Part shown: in pieces, positions 4,984-6,288 of the stretch
Layout: the number at the start of each line of letters is the position of its first letter
Numbering within the stretch: the stretch's first letter is position 1
Source: Bog-793 sp050010315
GTDB taxonomy: Bacteria; Actinomycetota; Acidimicrobiia; Acidimicrobiales; Bog-793
Length of the DNA: 6,288 nt
Direction: 5' to 3'
Assembly (NCBI GenBank): GCA_050010315.1
Contig: JBEKLG010000108.1
Location: 1 to 6,288, forward strand
The notes under the pieces: generated by a model
Told to the model about the DNA's origin: nothing
The model's input: only the letters and a program-made list of their open reading frames with translations
Database searches by the model: none
Translations under genes and position numbers: made by a program

Positions 4984-6288
4984 GCACGCCGCTCGTCACC
5001 TGGACACGGGCCTTCCGGCACTCGCTGCGCCTCCAGTGGCACCAGGGCGCGTCGTGGACCGTGGTGTTCGCGGCCGGAAGCATTGCGGCGGCCAAGGCGT
5101 ACGAAGCGGCGTATCCGACGGCCGCCTCGCGTGTACTGCTCGCCCGCAGCGTCCAGGGAAACTACGGCCTGCAGGGGCTCTACGGTGTCGCCCGCCGGAT
5201 CGACACGGTCGGTGGCTTCACGACCTGGCGAATGACATGGATGATCGGCCTGCTTGCCGGGGCGTGGGGACTCCTGTCGAGTACCCGGGTCCTGAGGGGT
5301 GAGGAACAGGACGGGCGCCGGGAGCTCGTGCTGTCCGGCGTGATCACCGCTTCCGGCGCGCTCCTCGCCGACATGACGGCGACCGCCTCGCTCCTTTTTT
5401 GCAGCTTCATCGTCTACGGTGTTTCGCTGGCCGGAGCGGGGCTCCCGGCGGGTGGTGCCTTCGCCCTCGCCGCGGGGACACTCGCCGTGGGCGGATTCTT
5501 TGCCGGTGTCGGGGCCGTCACCTCGCAGCTCTTCGCGGACCGGCGCCACGCGACGGGATTGGCCGGTGCTCTCCTTGCTGCCTCGTTCCTCGTCCGCGTC
5601 GTCGCCGACGGGACCCGCACGCTCGGCTGGGCCCGCTGGACGACACCGCTCGGCTGGCTCGAGAACATCCGGCCGTTCTCGGGGACGAACCTCGTGGCGG
5701 GGGTTCCCCTTCTCGGAGGGGCCTTTTTCTTCGTTGCCATCGCCACCTGCCTCCTCGCCGCCCGAGATCTCGGAACTGGACTCGTCGCCGAGCGCGACAG
5801 GACCCGTGTCCGTTCGCGCCTTCTCGGGGGGATGGCCGGGTTCACGCTGCTCACCGAGCGCGCCGCGGTGGTCACCTGGGCGGCGGGGATCGGTCTGTAC
5901 ACGTTTGTCCTTGGCCTGCTCACCAAGGACGTGACGAGCTTCATCCGCCAGCAGGCGGCGATGCAGGCGATCCTCCGGCTTCTCGGGATCGCGAGTTTCA
6001 ACCGGCCGGGGGACATCCTCGGGATGATGTTCGTCTTCGCCGCGCTGCCGATCGCGCTCTTCGCCGTGGTTCAAGTGGGCGCAATGCGGGAGGAGGAGTC
6101 GAGCGGGCGGCTCGATGCGATCCTCGCCCGCGCCATCGGACGGAGTCGCTGGGCGCTGACCCGGCTCGCGGCCGCGATCGTCGGCGTGGCACTCGTTGCC
6201 ATCATTTCCGGGGTGTTGGCCTGGGCCGGTGCCGCGGTCCACGACAGCGGTGTGCCGCTCCCGTCGATGCTGACGGCCGCGGCGAACT
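4980..6288 (+). CDS. ABC-2 type exporter permease (large two-half, polyketide-antibiotic-exporter-like), 3' truncated by window
   Basis: The frame starts at GTG 4980, overlapping the ATPase stop in GTGA, and stays open to the window end (436 residues visible); relatives are about 530-560 residues, so roughly 100 are missing. Hydrophobic segments lie near residues 25-41, 85-103, 134-152, 160-181, 192-208, 238-260, 296-314, 346-368 and 396-417, giving nine likely membrane helices so far. Two related cytoplasmic motifs mark an internal duplication: RGEEQDGRRELVL (106-118) and REEESSGRLDAIL (370-382), each just after a helix. TTPLGWLENIRPFSG (221-235) matches the conserved PLGW ... RPF loop of this permease group. 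Together with the ATPase it should form an inner-membrane exporter; the two-half architecture suggests one chain supplies both transmembrane halves. Similar genes are often annotated as antibiotic or multidrug exporters; the substrate here is unknown. No independent strong ribosome site is seen, consistent with coupled translation. Confidence 0.88.
   Translation, partial: MSTPLVTWTRAFRHSLRLQWHQGASWTVVFAAGSIAAAKAYEAAYPTAASRVLLARSVQGNYGLQGLYGVARRIDTVGGFTTWRMTWMIGLLAGAWGLLSSTRVLRGEEQDGRRELVLSGVITASGALLADMTATASLLFCSFIVYGVSLAGAGLPAGGAFALAAGTLAVGGFFAGVGAVTSQLFADRRHATGLAGALLAASFLVRVVADGTRTLGWARWTTPLGWLENIRPFSGTNLVAGVPLLGGAFFFVAIATCLLAARDLGTGLVAERDRTRVRSRLLGGMAGFTLLTERAAVVTWAAGIGLYTFVLGLLTKDVTSFIRQQAAMQAILRLLGIASFNRPGDILGMMFVFAALPIALFAVVQVGAMREEESSGRLDAILARAIGRSRWALTRLAAAIVGVALVAIISGVLAWAGAAVHDSGVPLPSMLTAAAN

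Noticed and set aside
4962..6242. 426-codon minus-strand open frame antisense to the permease
   Set aside because: Low-complexity Arg/Glu/Gly/Pro composition with no domain, opposite a clear membrane protein reading frame; explained by codon bias.
1..6288. CRISPR array, tRNA/rRNA, insertion sequence, toxin-antitoxin or defence module
   Set aside because: No spaced direct repeats, transposase motifs, tRNA-like cloverleaf or defence-family motifs were seen on either strand.

Overview
The window is GC-rich, gene-dense bacterial DNA that looks actinobacterial. The codon third positions are strongly G/C, GTG is used as a start, and the gene families are typical of that group. A secreted sedolisin-type acid protease carrying IPT/TIG repeats and a fibronectin type III domain would suit an Acidimicrobiia-like organism, but that placement is inference from gene content only.

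Layout. Positions 1-2205 (+) hold the 3' part of a secreted S53 (sedolisin/kumamolisin-like) peptidase. The fragment opens on the catalytic Thr-Ser motif and continues through a calcium-site region, five IPT/TIG-type modules (the third degenerate) and a C-terminal FN3 domain. A 240-bp gap with several strong hairpins follows. Positions 2446-3201 (+) encode a dienelactone-hydrolase-family alpha/beta hydrolase with a Cys-Asp-His triad. Positions 3202-3558 hold no recognisable gene but include a perfect 22-bp palindrome and a terminator-like dyad. Positions 3559-3996 (-) encode a universal stress protein that is complete except for one in-frame amber codon at 3691-3693, followed directly by an ATG. 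A 99-bp divergent spacer separates it from an exporter operon on the + strand: an ABC ATPase (4096-4983) and, overlapping it by 4 bp, an ABC-2 type permease (4980 to beyond the window end).

How the genes work together. The ATPase and permease almost certainly form one exporter of the large-permease, drug/antibiotic-exporter type: the reading frames overlap (GTGA) and the permease shows two homologous half-motifs. The protease, hydrolase and stress protein have no evident functional link to it or to one another. The protease acts outside the cell; the other two are expected in the cytoplasm.

I found no mobile element, CRISPR array, RNA gene, phage module or defence system. The most notable observation is the interrupted stress-protein gene. 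Next come an Asp-to-Asn change at the predicted calcium site of the protease, a Glu-to-His change at a known catalytic-modulator position of the hydrolase, and the palindromic intergenic structures.
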